Assembly: GCF_003852895.1 (NCBI RefSeq)
Contig: NZ_QUSW01000007.1
Coordinates: forward strand, 295,411-359,410
Direction of reading: 5' to 3'
Source: Rhizobacter terrae
GTDB lineage: Bacteria; Pseudomonadota; Gammaproteobacteria; Burkholderiales; Burkholderiaceae_C
DNA: 64,000 nucleotides
Made by a program: the position numbers and the translations under genes. Under the pieces are notes generated by a model. That model was given only the letters and a program-made list of their open reading frames with translations. It had not been told where the DNA came from and did no database searches. This document shows positions 1-8,138 of the stretch, in pieces (position 1 is the stretch's first letter; each line of letters opens with the position of its first letter).

Positions 1-599
1 GGACAAGCGATGGTGCCGATCTCGGCTTCGATGTTCCATGCGCGAAACGCCGGGTCCAGCCAGATGTCGTTCCAGCCCCGGAATGCCGAATCGACGTCGG
101 CATGGTAGCGAGCCAGGCGCGTGCGCAAATCGGTGGTTTCATAGGCCGTGCGCGTGGCGGCGATGGCGTCGATGCCGAAGTCTTCGGTGAAGACGTGCGC
201 AGCCAGGCTCACCACGCCAGCCACCGGAAAGCGCGACGCATGCAGCAAGGCGATGGAGCCGCCGTCGCTGTGGCCGAAGAGCCATGGGCGTTCGATGCCG
301 AGTTGCTTGAACAGGGGAGGCAGCACCTCGAAGGCTTGCTGGTGCATGAAGTCCACCGGCCAGCGCTCGCCCGGTGGCTTGGGGGTGGAGCAGCCGTAGC
401 CGTAGCGCGAGAAGACCAGGCCGCGCAAGCCATTGGCTTCGCAGAACTGCTGCGGGAAATCCTTCCACAGCGCCACCGAGCCCAGGCCTTCGTGCAGGAA
501 CACGACGGGCGGGTGCGCGGACTCCTTAGCCCCTACCCACGCGCACTCCAGCCGCAGCAGGCGGGATCGCCACTCGATCTGGACGAAGCTTTCGTTCAA
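1..599 (-). CDS. Alpha/beta hydrolase, 3' part missing (runs off left edge)
   Basis: Reading the minus strand from a TTG at 599 gives an open frame to the window edge, about 199 residues. It starts NESFVQIEWRSRLLRLE and contains an oxyanion-type HEGLGS segment and the nucleophile elbow GHSDGG, both typical of alpha/beta hydrolases. A strong Shine-Dalgarno (AAAGGA) lies six bases before the TTG, and no in-frame ATG explains the protein better. The C-terminal catalytic histidine region is outside the window. The gene is divergent from boxR and shares with it an intergenic region carrying a TGCA-N6-TGCA palindrome, so it is probably part of the benzoyl-CoA regulon. A role in hydrolysing a CoA thioester or lactone of the pathway is inference; the substrate is unknown. 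Confidence 0.85.
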   Translation of the reverse strand, partial: MNESFVQIEWRSRLLRLECAWVGAKESAHPPVVFLHEGLGSVALWKDFPQQFCEANGLRGLVFSRYGYGCSTPKPPGERWPVDFMHQQAFEVLPPLFKQLGIERPWLFGHSDGGSIALLHASRFPVAGVVSLAAHVFTEDFGIDAIAATRTAYETTDLRTRLARYHADVDSAFRGWNDIWLDPAFRAWNIEAEIGTIAC

Positions 600-642
600 G
601 GCGGGTCCTTTGGGGTCCGTGCGGCTTGCGCTGCGCCGGGCA

Positions 643-658
643 ATGCAATATGTTGCAT
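643..658. promoter_or_regulatory. Candidate BoxR operator 1 (TGCA-N6-TGCA)
   Basis: The 16-mer ATGCAATATGTTGCAT has perfect six-base arms (ATGCAA / TTGCAT) and contains TGCA-N6-TGCA. TGCA palindromes are the reported recognition elements of the BzdR/BoxR family. It lies 44 bp upstream of the hydrolase TTG and 34 bp upstream of the preferred boxR GTG, so it could serve both divergent promoters. Confidence 0.7.
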
Positions 659-691
659 GGATTGTCCACATCGAACGACCCGGGTGAACCC

Positions 692-1603
692 GTGCCCCGA
701 CCCAGACCCGCCATCGCACCGCCCGACGACAAGGACGCCTTTCTCGCTGCCCTGGGCGAGCGCACGCGCGCGCTGCGCGCACGCCGCGGCCTGACGCGCA
801 AGAGCCTGGCGCAGGCGGCGGGCGTGTCCGAGCGGCACATCGCCAACGTCGAGATGGGGGTGGGCAATGCCTCGGTGCAGTTCCTGCGGCAGGTGGCGCA
901 GGTGCTCAACTGCTCGCTGGCCGAACTGGTGGGCGACGAGACGGCGTCGTCGCCGGAGTGGCTGATGATCCGCGAGATCCTGCGCGGGCGCAGCGAGGCG
1001 GAGCTGGGCCAGGTGCGGCATGCGCTGGCCGGCATGTTCGGTGCGCCGGCCAGCCCGTCAGCCCGGCGCCAGCGGATCGCGCTGGTGGGCATGCGCGGCG
1101 CCGGCAAGAGCACGCTGGGCCAACTGCTGGCCGACGAACTGGCCGTGCCCTTCATCGAGCTGAACCGCGAGATCGAATCGCTCGCCGGGTGCGGCGTGTC
1201 GGAAATCCATTCGCTGTACGGCGAGCGTGCCTACCGCCGCCACGAACGGCGCGCGCTGGAGGAGGCGATCCAGCAGCATCCGAAGGCGGTGATCGCCACG
1301 CCCGGCGGCATCGTGTCGGAGCCGGCGACCTTCAACCTCCTCCTGGCCCATTGCCACACCATCTGGCTGCGGGCCACGCCCGAGGAGCACATGGGCCGTG
1401 TGCTGGCGCAGGGCGACACGCGGCCGATGGGCCGTTCGGGCAATGCGGAAGCGATGGCCGACCTGCGCCGCATCCTCGACAGCCGCACGCCGTTCTATTC
1501 CAAGGCGGATGCCAGCTTCGACACCAGCGGAAAGCCGTTGGATGCGGCATTGGCCGGCTTGAAGCGGGTCTTGAAGGCAAGGGCGCTGGAGCGCACCGGT
1601 TGA
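692..1603 (+). CDS. boxR: BoxR-type benzoyl-CoA-responsive regulator (HTH plus shikimate-kinase-like domain)
   Basis: A 303-aa protein from GTG 692. Residues about 15-80 form an XRE-type helix-turn-helix. Residues about 128-300 are a shikimate-kinase-like domain with an intact Walker A, GMRGAGKST, at 133-141. This fusion is characteristic of BzdR/BoxR, one-component repressors that sense benzoyl-CoA through the kinase-like domain. In-frame ATGs at 626 and 650 would give up to 325 aa but place the operator palindrome inside the coding region, so GTG 692 after a GGGTGA-like site is preferred; the start is not certain. It sits directly upstream of boxCBA, separated by 48 bp that contain a second TGCA palindrome. 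Expected role: repressor of the box genes, probably autoregulated. Confidence 0.9.
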   Translation: MPRPRPAIAPPDDKDAFLAALGERTRALRARRGLTRKSLAQAAGVSERHIANVEMGVGNASVQFLRQVAQVLNCSLAELVGDETASSPEWLMIREILRGRSEAELGQVRHALAGMFGAPASPSARRQRIALVGMRGAGKSTLGQLLADELAVPFIELNREIESLAGCGVSEIHSLYGERAYRRHERRALEEAIQQHPKAVIATPGGIVSEPATFNLLLAHCHTIWLRATPEEHMGRVLAQGDTRPMGRSGNAEAMADLRRILDSRTPFYSKADASFDTSGKPLDAALAGLKRVLKARALERTG

Positions 1604-1614
1604 CCGTGCCAGCC

Positions 1615-1634
1615 ACATGCACTAAATTGCATGT
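1615..1634. promoter_or_regulatory. Candidate BoxR operator 2 (TGCA-N6-TGCA)
   Basis: ACATGCACTAAATTGCATGT has perfect seven-base arms (ACATGCA / TGCATGT) around CTAAAT and again contains TGCA-N6-TGCA. It ends 17 bp before the boxC ATG at 1652, within the 48-bp gap after boxR, and implies a separate BoxR-controlled entry point for boxCBA. Confidence 0.7.
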
Positions 1635-1651
1635 GACCTCCGGGAGCAGTC

Positions 1652-3304
1652 ATGGACCCGTCCTTTGCCGTCGACTTCGAGACCCACCCCAGCCGTTACC
1701 GCCATTGGGCGCTTCGCACCGAGGGTGCCACCGCCACGCTGGCCCTGAAGGTGGACGAGGACGGCGGCCTGGTGCCCGGCTACAAGCTCAAGCTCAACAG
1801 CTACGACCTGGGCGTGGACATCGAGCTGCATGACGCGGTGCAGCGCATCCGCTTCGAGCATCCGCAGATTCGCACGGTCATCATCACCAGCGACCGCGAG
1901 CGGGTGTTCTGCTCGGGCGCCAACATCTTCATGCTGGGGCAGTCCACCCATGCGTGGAAGGTGAACTTCTGCAAGTTCACCAATGAGACGCGCAACGGCA
2001 TCGAGGACGCGAGCCGGCACAGCGGGCTCAAGTTCATCGCCGCGGTGAACGGCGCCTGTGCGGGCGGTGGCTACGAGCTGGCCATGGCCTGCGACGAGAT
2101 CATCCTCATCGACGACCGCTCGTCGGCGGTGAGCCTGCCCGAGGTGCCGCTGCTGGGCGTGCTGCCGGGCACGGGCGGCCTCACGCGGCTGACCGACAAG
2201 CGGCGCGTGCGGCATGACCTGGCCGATGTCTTCTGCACCACCAGCGAGGGCGTGCGCGGCCAGCGCGCGAAGGACTGGCGGCTGGTGGACGAGGTGGTGA
2301 AGCCGCAGGGCTTCGCGCAGCGCGTGCAGGAGCGGGCGCGTGAGCTCGCGGCCGCCAGCGACCGGCCGGCACAGGCCAAGGGCGTGGTGCTGCCGGCCTT
2401 GACCAGGACGTTGAAGCACGATGGCATCGCCTACCGGCACGTCGACCTGCAGTTCGACCGCGCCGCCAGGCACGCCACGATCACCGTGTCGGCGCCGATG
2501 GGCGCGCAGCCGCTGGACATCGCCGGCATCGAGCAGGCCGGCGCGCAGTGGTATGCGCTTGAGATGGCGCGCGAGCTGGACGACGCCATCCTGCACCTGC
2601 GCGCCAACGAGCCGGAGCTGGGCACCTGGATCATCAAGACACGCGGCAGCGCCGATGCGGTGAGCGCCCTGGACGCCACCTTGCTCGCGCATTCGCAGCA
2701 CTGGTTCGTGCGCGAGACCATCGGCTTGCTGCGGCGCACGCTGGCGCGGCTGGACGTGAGTTCGCGCTCGATCTTCGCGCTGGCCGACCGTGGCTCCTGT
2801 TTCGTCGGCAGCTTCTTCGAACTGGCGCTTGCGGCTGACCGCATCTACCTTCAGCACCTGCCCGACGAGTCCGAGGCGCAGCCGCGCGTGGGCCTCACCG
2901 GCATGAACCTGGGCCTGCTGCCGATGGTGAGCCACGAGACTCGGCTGCAACGCCGGCTGCATGGCCACGAGCTGAATGAAGCCCAGCAGTCGCGCGGCCA
3001 GCTGCTCGATGCCGACGAGGCGATGCGCCTGGGCCTGGCCACCGCAACGCCCGACGACATCGACTGGGACGACGAGATCCGCATTGCGCTGGAAGAGCGC
3101 GCCAGCATGTCGGCCGACGCGCTGACCGGCCTGGAAGCCAACCTGCGCTTCACCGGCCGCGAGAGCATGGAGACGCGCATCTTCGCGCGCTTGAGCGCCT
3201 GGCAGAACTGGATCTTCCAGCGGCCGAATGCCGTGGGCGAGGGCGGGGCGCTGAAGGTGTACGGCACCGGCACCAAGCCGCAGTTCGACCGCAAACGCAT
3301 CTGA
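1652..3304 (+). CDS. boxC: Benzoyl-CoA-dihydrodiol lyase BoxC
   Basis: A 550-aa protein, the usual BoxC length. It belongs to the crotonase superfamily with two enoyl-CoA-hydratase-like halves; residues 132-142 (VNGACAGGGYE) form the oxyanion-hole segment of the first half, and the N-terminal stretch HWALRTEGATATLALKVDEDG is typical of the family. BoxC opens the ring of 2,3-epoxybenzoyl-CoA hydrolytically, releasing formate and giving 3,4-dehydroadipyl-CoA semialdehyde. The ATG is preceded by GGGAG. boxB follows after 15 bp. The cytosolic enzyme acts directly after BoxAB, so the three genes form one functional unit. Confidence 0.96.
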   Translation: MDPSFAVDFETHPSRYRHWALRTEGATATLALKVDEDGGLVPGYKLKLNSYDLGVDIELHDAVQRIRFEHPQIRTVIITSDRERVFCSGANIFMLGQSTHAWKVNFCKFTNETRNGIEDASRHSGLKFIAAVNGACAGGGYELAMACDEIILIDDRSSAVSLPEVPLLGVLPGTGGLTRLTDKRRVRHDLADVFCTTSEGVRGQRAKDWRLVDEVVKPQGFAQRVQERARELAAASDRPAQAKGVVLPALTRTLKHDGIAYRHVDLQFDRAARHATITVSAPMGAQPLDIAGIEQAGAQWYALEMARELDDAILHLRANEPELGTWIIKTRGSADAVSALDATLLAHSQHWFVRETIGLLRRTLARLDVSSRSIFALADRGSCFVGSFFELALAADRIYLQHLPDESEAQPRVGLTGMNLGLLPMVSHETRLQRRLHGHELNEAQQSRGQLLDADEAMRLGLATATPDDIDWDDEIRIALEERASMSADALTGLEANLRFTGRESMETRIFARLSAWQNWIFQRPNAVGEGGALKVYGTGTKPQFDRKRI

Positions 3305-3319
3305 AGAGCGAGGCCTGCC

Positions 3320-4747
3320 TTGAGCGCAATCGACTACAGCGACAAGATTCCCAACAACGTCAACCTGTCGGAAGACCGCGCCCTGCAGCGCGCACTGGAG
3401 CACTGGCAACCCAACTACCTGAGCTGGTGGCAGGACATGGGCCCCGAGGGTGCGCAGGGCTTCGACGTCTACCTGCGCACGGCAGTGAGCACCACGCCCG
3501 ACGGCTGGGCCCACTTCGGCCACGTGAAGATGCCCGACTACCGATGGGGCATCTTCCTCGCGCAGCCGGAGGCCGACCGGCGCATCGGCTTCGGCGAGCA
3601 CCAGGGCGAGGCGGCCTGGCAGGACGTGCCCGGCGAGCATCGCGCCAACCTGCGGCGCATCATCGTCACGCAAGGCGACACCGAGCCCGCCTCGGTCGAG
3701 CAGCAGCGGCACCTGGGCCTCACGGCGCCCAGCCAGTACGACCTGCGCAACCTCTTCCAGGTCAACGTAGAAGAAGGCCGGCATCTGTGGGCCATGGTCT
3801 ACCTGCTGCACAAGCATTTCGGCCGTGATGGCCGCGAGGAGGCCGAAGCGCTGCTGGAGCGCCGCTCGGGCGACGTGGACAACCCGCGCATCCTCGGTGC
3901 CTTCAACGAGAAGACGCCGGACTGGCTGGCCTTCTTCATGTTCACCTACTTCACCGACCGCGACGGCAAGTTCCAGCTCAATGCACTGGCCGAGAGCGGC
4001 TTCGACCCGCTGAGCCGCACCACGCGCTTCATGCTGACCGAAGAGGCGCACCACATGTTCGTGGGCGAGTCGGGCGTGTCTCGTGTCATCCAGCGCACCT
4101 GCGAGGTGATGAAGGAGCACGGCATCGAGGACCCGGCCGAGGTGCGCCGGCACGGCGTCGTCGACCTGCCCACGCTGCAGCGCTACCTCAACTTCCACTA
4201 CAGCGTGACGATCGACCTCTTCGGCGCCGACCAGTCGAGCAACGCGGCGATCTTCTACAGCGCCGGGCTCAAGGGCCGCTTCGAGGAAGGCAAGCGCGCC
4301 GACGACCACCTGCTCAAGGGCGAGAGCTACCGCATCCTCGACGTGAAGGATGGTGCGCTGGTGGAGCGCGAGGTGCCCATGCTCAATGCGCTGAACGAGG
4401 TGCTGCGCGACGACTTCATCCGCGATTCCATCGGTGGCATCGGGCGCTGGAACAAGGTGATCGAGAAGGCGGGGCTGCCCTTGCGCCTGAGCGTGCCGCA
4501 CAAGGCCTTCAACCGGCAGATCGGCAGCTTCAGCGGCATGAAGATCAGCCCGGACGGGCGCGTCGTGTCCGAGGCTGAATGGGCGGCGCATGTGAACGAT
4601 TGGCTGCCCGCCGATGAAGACCGCGCCTACGTCGCCTCGCTGATGGGCCGCGTGGTCGAGACGGGCCGCTACGCGAACTGGATCGCGCCGCCGGCCATCG
4701 GCATCAACAAGCGGCCGGTGAACTTCGAGTACGTGCGGTTCTCGTGA
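3320..4747 (+). CDS. boxB: Benzoyl-CoA 2,3-epoxidase, diiron subunit BoxB
   Basis: A 475-aa protein starting at TTG 3320, of typical BoxB length. Two ExxH motifs for the diiron centre are present: E152-x-x-H155 (in VEEGRH) and E242-x-x-H245 (in TEEAHH). BoxB uses O2 and electrons from BoxA to epoxidise benzoyl-CoA at positions 2,3. The C-terminal part ([15 protein letters not shown]) is strongly family-like. The stop codon overlaps the boxA start (GTGA at 4744-4747), which implies translational coupling of the two subunits. Confidence 0.97.
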   Translation: MSAIDYSDKIPNNVNLSEDRALQRALEHWQPNYLSWWQDMGPEGAQGFDVYLRTAVSTTPDGWAHFGHVKMPDYRWGIFLAQPEADRRIGFGEHQGEAAWQDVPGEHRANLRRIIVTQGDTEPASVEQQRHLGLTAPSQYDLRNLFQVNVEEGRHLWAMVYLLHKHFGRDGREEAEALLERRSGDVDNPRILGAFNEKTPDWLAFFMFTYFTDRDGKFQLNALAESGFDPLSRTTRFMLTEEAHHMFVGESGVSRVIQRTCEVMKEHGIEDPAEVRRHGVVDLPTLQRYLNFHYSVTIDLFGADQSSNAAIFYSAGLKGRFEEGKRADDHLLKGESYRILDVKDGALVEREVPMLNALNEVLRDDFIRDSIGGIGRWNKVIEKAGLPLRLSVPHKAFNRQIGSFSGMKISPDGRVVSEAEWAAHVNDWLPADEDRAYVASLMGRVVETGRYANWIAPPAIGINKRPVNFEYVRFS

Positions 4748-5925
4748 GCGACCTCCTCATCCGCCAGCATCTCATCGACCCCGAGGTCTGCATCCGCTGC
4801 AACACCTGCGAGGAGACCTGCCCGGTCGATGCGATCACGCACGACAGCCGCAACTACGTGGTGGACGCGGCCGTCTGCAACGGCTGCAATGCCTGCATCT
4901 CGCCGTGCCCGACGGGCAGCATCGACCACTGGCGGGTGGTGTTCAAGGACCGGGCCTACACGCTGGCCGAGCAGTTCTCGTGGGACGAACTGCCCGTGCA
5001 GCAGGAGACGCCGGATGCGGAACTGGTGAAACCCGAGGCCGCGCCGCAGGCCAATGCCGCGACCTCGCCAACCTCCACCATCGCGCCCTCGTCGGCTGCC
5101 ACGCCGCAGCTCAACCTCTTCACGCAAAAGAGCACGCTGATGGCGACGGTGGCCGGCAATTTCCGCCTCACCGAGCCGGATGCCGAGAGCGACATCCGCC
5201 ACATCGTGCTGGACTTCGGCATGCACCGCTTCCCGCTGCTGGAAGGGCAGAGCATCGGCATCATTCCTTCGGGCAGCGATGCGCAGGGCCGGCCGCACTA
5301 CCCGCGCATGTACTCCATCGCCAGCCCGCGCGGCGGCGAGCGCGAGGGCTACAACAACGCCTCGCTGACGGTGAAGCGCGTGCCCGGCGGCGTCGGTTCG
5401 AACTACCTGTGCGACCTGCAAAAGGGCGACACGGTGCAGATCACCGGCCCCTTCGGCGACCGCTTCCTCATGCCCAACCACGCGGGCTCGAACATCCTCA
5501 TGATCTGCACAGGCACCGGATCCGCGCCCATGCGCGCGATGACCGAGCACCGCCGCCGCCTGCGCGCCGCGGGGCAGGATGCGGGCGGCAAGCTCATGCT
5601 CTTCTTCGGCGCGCGCCGGCGCGAGGAGCTGCCTTACTTCGGCCCGCTGATGAAGCTGCCGCCTGAATTCATCGACACCAGCTTCGCCTTCTCGCGCGAG
5701 CCGGGCAGGCCGCGCGCCTACGTGCAGGACCGCATCCGCGAACGCGCTGCCGACGTGGCCGCGCTGCTCGCGCAGGACAGCTTCGTCTACATCTGCGGGT
5801 TGAAGGGCATGGAAGAGGGTGTGCTGCAGGCGCTGGCCGAGGCCTGCGCGCAGGCAGGCATGGACTGGCCGTCCCTGCACATGCGCTACGTGCGCGAGGG
5901 ACGCTTCCACGTCGAGACCTACTGA
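4744..5925 (+). CDS. boxA: Benzoyl-CoA epoxidase reductase BoxA
   Basis: A 393-aa flavoprotein reductase beginning at GTG 4744. Two bacterial ferredoxin motifs lie at C16/C19/C22/C26 and C45/C48/C51/C55, predicting two [4Fe-4S] clusters. An Ala/Pro/Thr-rich linker (about 85-125) leads to a ferredoxin-NADP reductase-type module with RMYSIAS (FAD binding) and [10 protein letters not shown] (NADPH binding). It transfers electrons from NADPH to BoxB. The order C-B-A with coupled B/A matches box operons of other Burkholderiales. Confidence 0.97.
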   Translation: MSDLLIRQHLIDPEVCIRCNTCEETCPVDAITHDSRNYVVDAAVCNGCNACISPCPTGSIDHWRVVFKDRAYTLAEQFSWDELPVQQETPDAELVKPEAAPQANAATSPTSTIAPSSAATPQLNLFTQKSTLMATVAGNFRLTEPDAESDIRHIVLDFGMHRFPLLEGQSIGIIPSGSDAQGRPHYPRMYSIASPRGGEREGYNNASLTVKRVPGGVGSNYLCDLQKGDTVQITGPFGDRFLMPNHAGSNILMICTGTGSAPMRAMTEHRRRLRAAGQDAGGKLMLFFGARRREELPYFGPLMKLPPEFIDTSFAFSREPGRPRAYVQDRIRERAADVAALLAQDSFVYICGLKGMEEGVLQALAEACAQAGMDWPSLHMRYVREGRFHVETY

Positions 5926-5932
5926 CCCCCCA

Positions 5933-5950
5933 CCACATCGGGCGATGTGG
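5933..5950 (+). other. Hairpin after boxA
   Basis: CCACATC - GGGC - GATGTGG forms a perfect seven-base-pair stem just after the boxA stop. There is no T-run, so it is unlikely to be a strong intrinsic terminator. It could stabilise the boxCBA message 3' end or attenuate read-through into the next gene. Confidence 0.4.
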
Positions 5951-6021
5951 CAAGCACGCTTGACCACGTCCGCATCGCGGCTCAAGCTCTCGCCTGTCTC
6001 GTTCACATCCCAAGGATGCCC

Positions 6022-6507
6022 ATGAACATCTTGCTACCTGTCGATGGATCGGACCTCTCGCTGGAGGCAGTGCATCACGCGATCCGCCTGGTGCGCGAGG
6101 GACTCAAGGCCGATTTCGTGCTGGCCAACGTGCAGGAGCGCAGCTCGCTGTACGAAGTGCTGGTGGTGCACGACGCCGACGCCCTGCGCCGCGTGGCGCT
6201 GGAAGCCGGCGAGCATGCGGTGGCCAAGGCCGATGCGCTGCTCAGCGACGCCGGCATCACGCATGACACCGAGATCGCCGTCGGCGACCCCGCCCACACG
6301 CTGGTCGAACTGGCCGAGAGCAATGCCTGCGACGTGATCATCATGGGCGCCCACGGAGAAGGCGGCAGCGGCGCGGCGCTGGGCACGGTGGCGCAGTCGG
6401 TGCTGCGACACTCGCCTGTTCCCGTGATGATCGTGCGCCCCCCGCAGGCCGAGGAAGCCAGCGCGCAAGGCGCCTCCGAAGAACAGACCGTGGATTCCGC
6501 GCCGTAG
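6022..6507 (+). CDS. Universal stress protein, UspA family
   Basis: A 161-aa single-domain Usp protein. The N-terminus MNILLPVDGS carries the first strand and the ATP-contact aspartate. The C-terminal GAHGEGGSGAALGTVAQSVL matches the G-x2-G-x9-G-[ST] nucleotide-binding pattern only loosely. ATG 6022 is preferred over ATG 6016 because AAGGA lies six bases upstream. It follows boxA by 96 bp and is often seen in aromatic-degradation clusters; its exact role is unknown. Acidic C-terminal tail of about 18 residues. Confidence 0.88.
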   Translation: MNILLPVDGSDLSLEAVHHAIRLVREGLKADFVLANVQERSSLYEVLVVHDADALRRVALEAGEHAVAKADALLSDAGITHDTEIAVGDPAHTLVELAESNACDVIIMGAHGEGGSGAALGTVAQSVLRHSPVPVMIVRPPQAEEASAQGASEEQTVDSAP

Positions 6508-6540
6508 GCTGGTGCGGTCCTTCATCCAGCAAGGAGCCCG

Positions 6541-6780
6541 ATGCAAAAGCCCGCGAAATACCTCGTGGTGATCGATGCGGCCGGCGAGATGGTCGCACGC
6601 ATGTTCGATGACCAGCGCCGCCTGCTGGCCGAGTTCGATGCCTCGTCGTCCGAAGTGGCGGTGATGACGCAGGGCCTGAACCCGCAGCGCAGTGCGGGCG
6701 ACGCCGTCTGGAACGACGCCCTGCGGGGCCACAGCGCCAGCGAACGCCAGGAGGCGGAGGTCTACATCCTCGACGTCTGA
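6541..6780 (+). CDS. Uncharacterised 79-aa protein in the box cluster
   Basis: A short open frame with a good AAGGAG site and codon usage like its neighbours. It begins MQKPAKYLVVIDAAGEMVAR and ends in an acidic EVYILDV. No catalytic motif is visible; the alternation of beta-like segments suggests a compact soluble alpha/beta fold. I recognise similar small proteins beside aromatic or ABC-transporter genes in Comamonadaceae from general familiarity only, and no function is known to me. It lies between usp and the importer genes, all on the same strand. Confidence 0.75.
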   Translation: MQKPAKYLVVIDAAGEMVARMFDDQRRLLAEFDASSSEVAVMTQGLNPQRSAGDAVWNDALRGHSASERQEAEVYILDV

Positions 6781-6854
6781 GCCGCTTTGCCGCGCGAACT
6801 CCCAGCGGTCAGTGGAAGCGATGTCGTGGCCGTTGTGGTTCGTAATTCGAACAG

Positions 6855-6885
6855 TTGTACTTATGGCGAACTCGATGCTAGCATC
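6855..6885 (+). promoter_or_regulatory. Possible promoter with 12-bp palindrome before the ABC importer
   Basis: TTGTAC (6855-6860), an 18-bp spacer and TAGCAT (6879-6884) resemble a sigma-70 promoter. The -10 lies inside a perfect 12-bp palindrome GATGCTAGCATC (6874-6885), which may be a regulator site. No TGCA-N6-TGCA motif occurs here, so control differs from boxR/boxC unless read-through dominates. Confidence 0.4.
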
Positions 6886-6925
6886 GGCTCGCTCGTCAGA
6901 AGCCATCGTTGAACGGAGACTCGTC

Positions 6926-8122
6926 ATGCAAAAGCGCCAAGAAACGCGCCAAGCTTTGCGCCGCCTTGCCCTCGCCGCACTGGCCCTGGGCCTTCCCCTC
7001 ACGCTGAACGCCCCGGCCTTCGCCGAGGCCAAGCCTTTCAAGATCGGGTTCATCCTGCCCATGACCGGGCAGTCGGCCTCCACCGGCCGTCAGGAAGAAG
7101 CCGCCATCAAGCTGTACATGGCGCAAAACGGCAGCACGGTGGCCGGCCGCAAGATCGAGGTCATCGTCAAAGACGACGGCGGCGTGGCCGACCAGACCCG
7201 CCGCATCGCGCAGGAATTGGTGGTCAACGACAAGGTGGACGTGCTTGCCGGCTTTGGCCTCACGCCGCTGGCACTGGCCACCGCGCCCATCGCCACGCAG
7301 AGCAAGACGCCGATGGTGGTGACGGCCGCGGCCACGTCCATCATCACCGAGCAGTCGCCCTACATCGTGCGCACCAGCTTCACGCTGCCGCAGGTGAGCA
7401 TCGGCATCGCCGAGTGGGCGGCCAAGAACAAGATCAGGAAGGTGGTCACGCTGGTCACCGACTACGGGCCCGGCATCGACGCCGAGAAGTTCTTCAAGAG
7501 CCAGTTCCAGCTCAACGGCGGCCAGATCGTCGCCGAGATCCGCTCGCCACTGCGCAGCCCCGACTTCGCCCCCTTCCTGCAGAAGGTGCGTGATGCGCAG
7601 CCCGACGCGCTCTTCGTGTTCCTGCCTTCGGGCCAAGGCGCAGCCTTCATGAAGCAGTTCGCCGAACGCGGGCTGGACAAGGCAGGCATCAAGCTCATCG
7701 CCACCGGCGACGTGCTGGACGATGACCAACTCAACGACATGGGCGACGTGGCCCTGGGCGTGGTGAATTCGCACCACTACTCGGCCGCGCACCCGTCGGC
7801 GTTGAACAAGAAGTTCGTGACCGACTTCCAGGCTGCCAACAAGTTCAGGCCCAACTTCATGGCCGTGGCCGCCTACGACGGCATGCGCGTCATCTACAAG
7901 GCGCTGGAAGCCACCAAGGGGCAGGGCGGCGGCGAGGCGTTGCTGGGCGCGATGAAGGGCCAGATCTTCGAAAGCCCGCGCGGCCAGGTGCTCATCGACG
8001 CGCAGACCCGTGACATCGTGCAGGACGTGTACATCCGCAAGGTCGAGCGCAAGGACGGGCAGCTGTGGAACGTCGAGTTCGACGTGCAGAAGTCGGTGAA
8101 GGATCCCGGCAAGGCCAAGTGA
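6926..8122 (+). CDS. ABC importer periplasmic substrate-binding protein, HAAT/LivJ type
   Basis: A 398-aa protein with a clear signal peptide (twin arginine-containing basic start, Ala/Leu core, cleavage near AFAEA at about 32-36). The mature protein is a type I periplasmic binding fold beginning KPFKIGFILPMTGQSAS. ATG 6926 is chosen because it begins the signal peptide and follows GGAG. It is the first gene of a complete importer (binding protein, two permeases, two ATPases). Position behind boxCBA suggests that benzoate or a related aromatic acid is the substrate; this is inference, since the family also takes branched-chain amino acids and amides. Confidence 0.93.
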   Translation: MQKRQETRQALRRLALAALALGLPLTLNAPAFAEAKPFKIGFILPMTGQSASTGRQEEAAIKLYMAQNGSTVAGRKIEVIVKDDGGVADQTRRIAQELVVNDKVDVLAGFGLTPLALATAPIATQSKTPMVVTAAATSIITEQSPYIVRTSFTLPQVSIGIAEWAAKNKIRKVVTLVTDYGPGIDAEKFFKSQFQLNGGQIVAEIRSPLRSPDFAPFLQKVRDAQPDALFVFLPSGQGAAFMKQFAERGLDKAGIKLIATGDVLDDDQLNDMGDVALGVVNSHHYSAAHPSALNKKFVTDFQAANKFRPNFMAVAAYDGMRVIYKALEATKGQGGGEALLGAMKGQIFESPRGQVLIDAQTRDIVQDVYIRKVERKDGQLWNVEFDVQKSVKDPGKAK

Positions 8123-8138
8123 GCGCGCTGCGTAGACG

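Noticed and set aside
102-794. Plus-strand frame over the left-edge hydrolase
   Set aside because: The minus-strand reading gives a hydrolase with proper motifs; the plus frame is low-complexity.
1622-4591. Very long open frame (989 codons) on the minus strand opposite boxC and boxB
   Set aside because: It is antisense to two unmistakable genes, has an Ala/Gly/Arg/His/Val-rich composition without any domain, and arises from GC-rich third positions.
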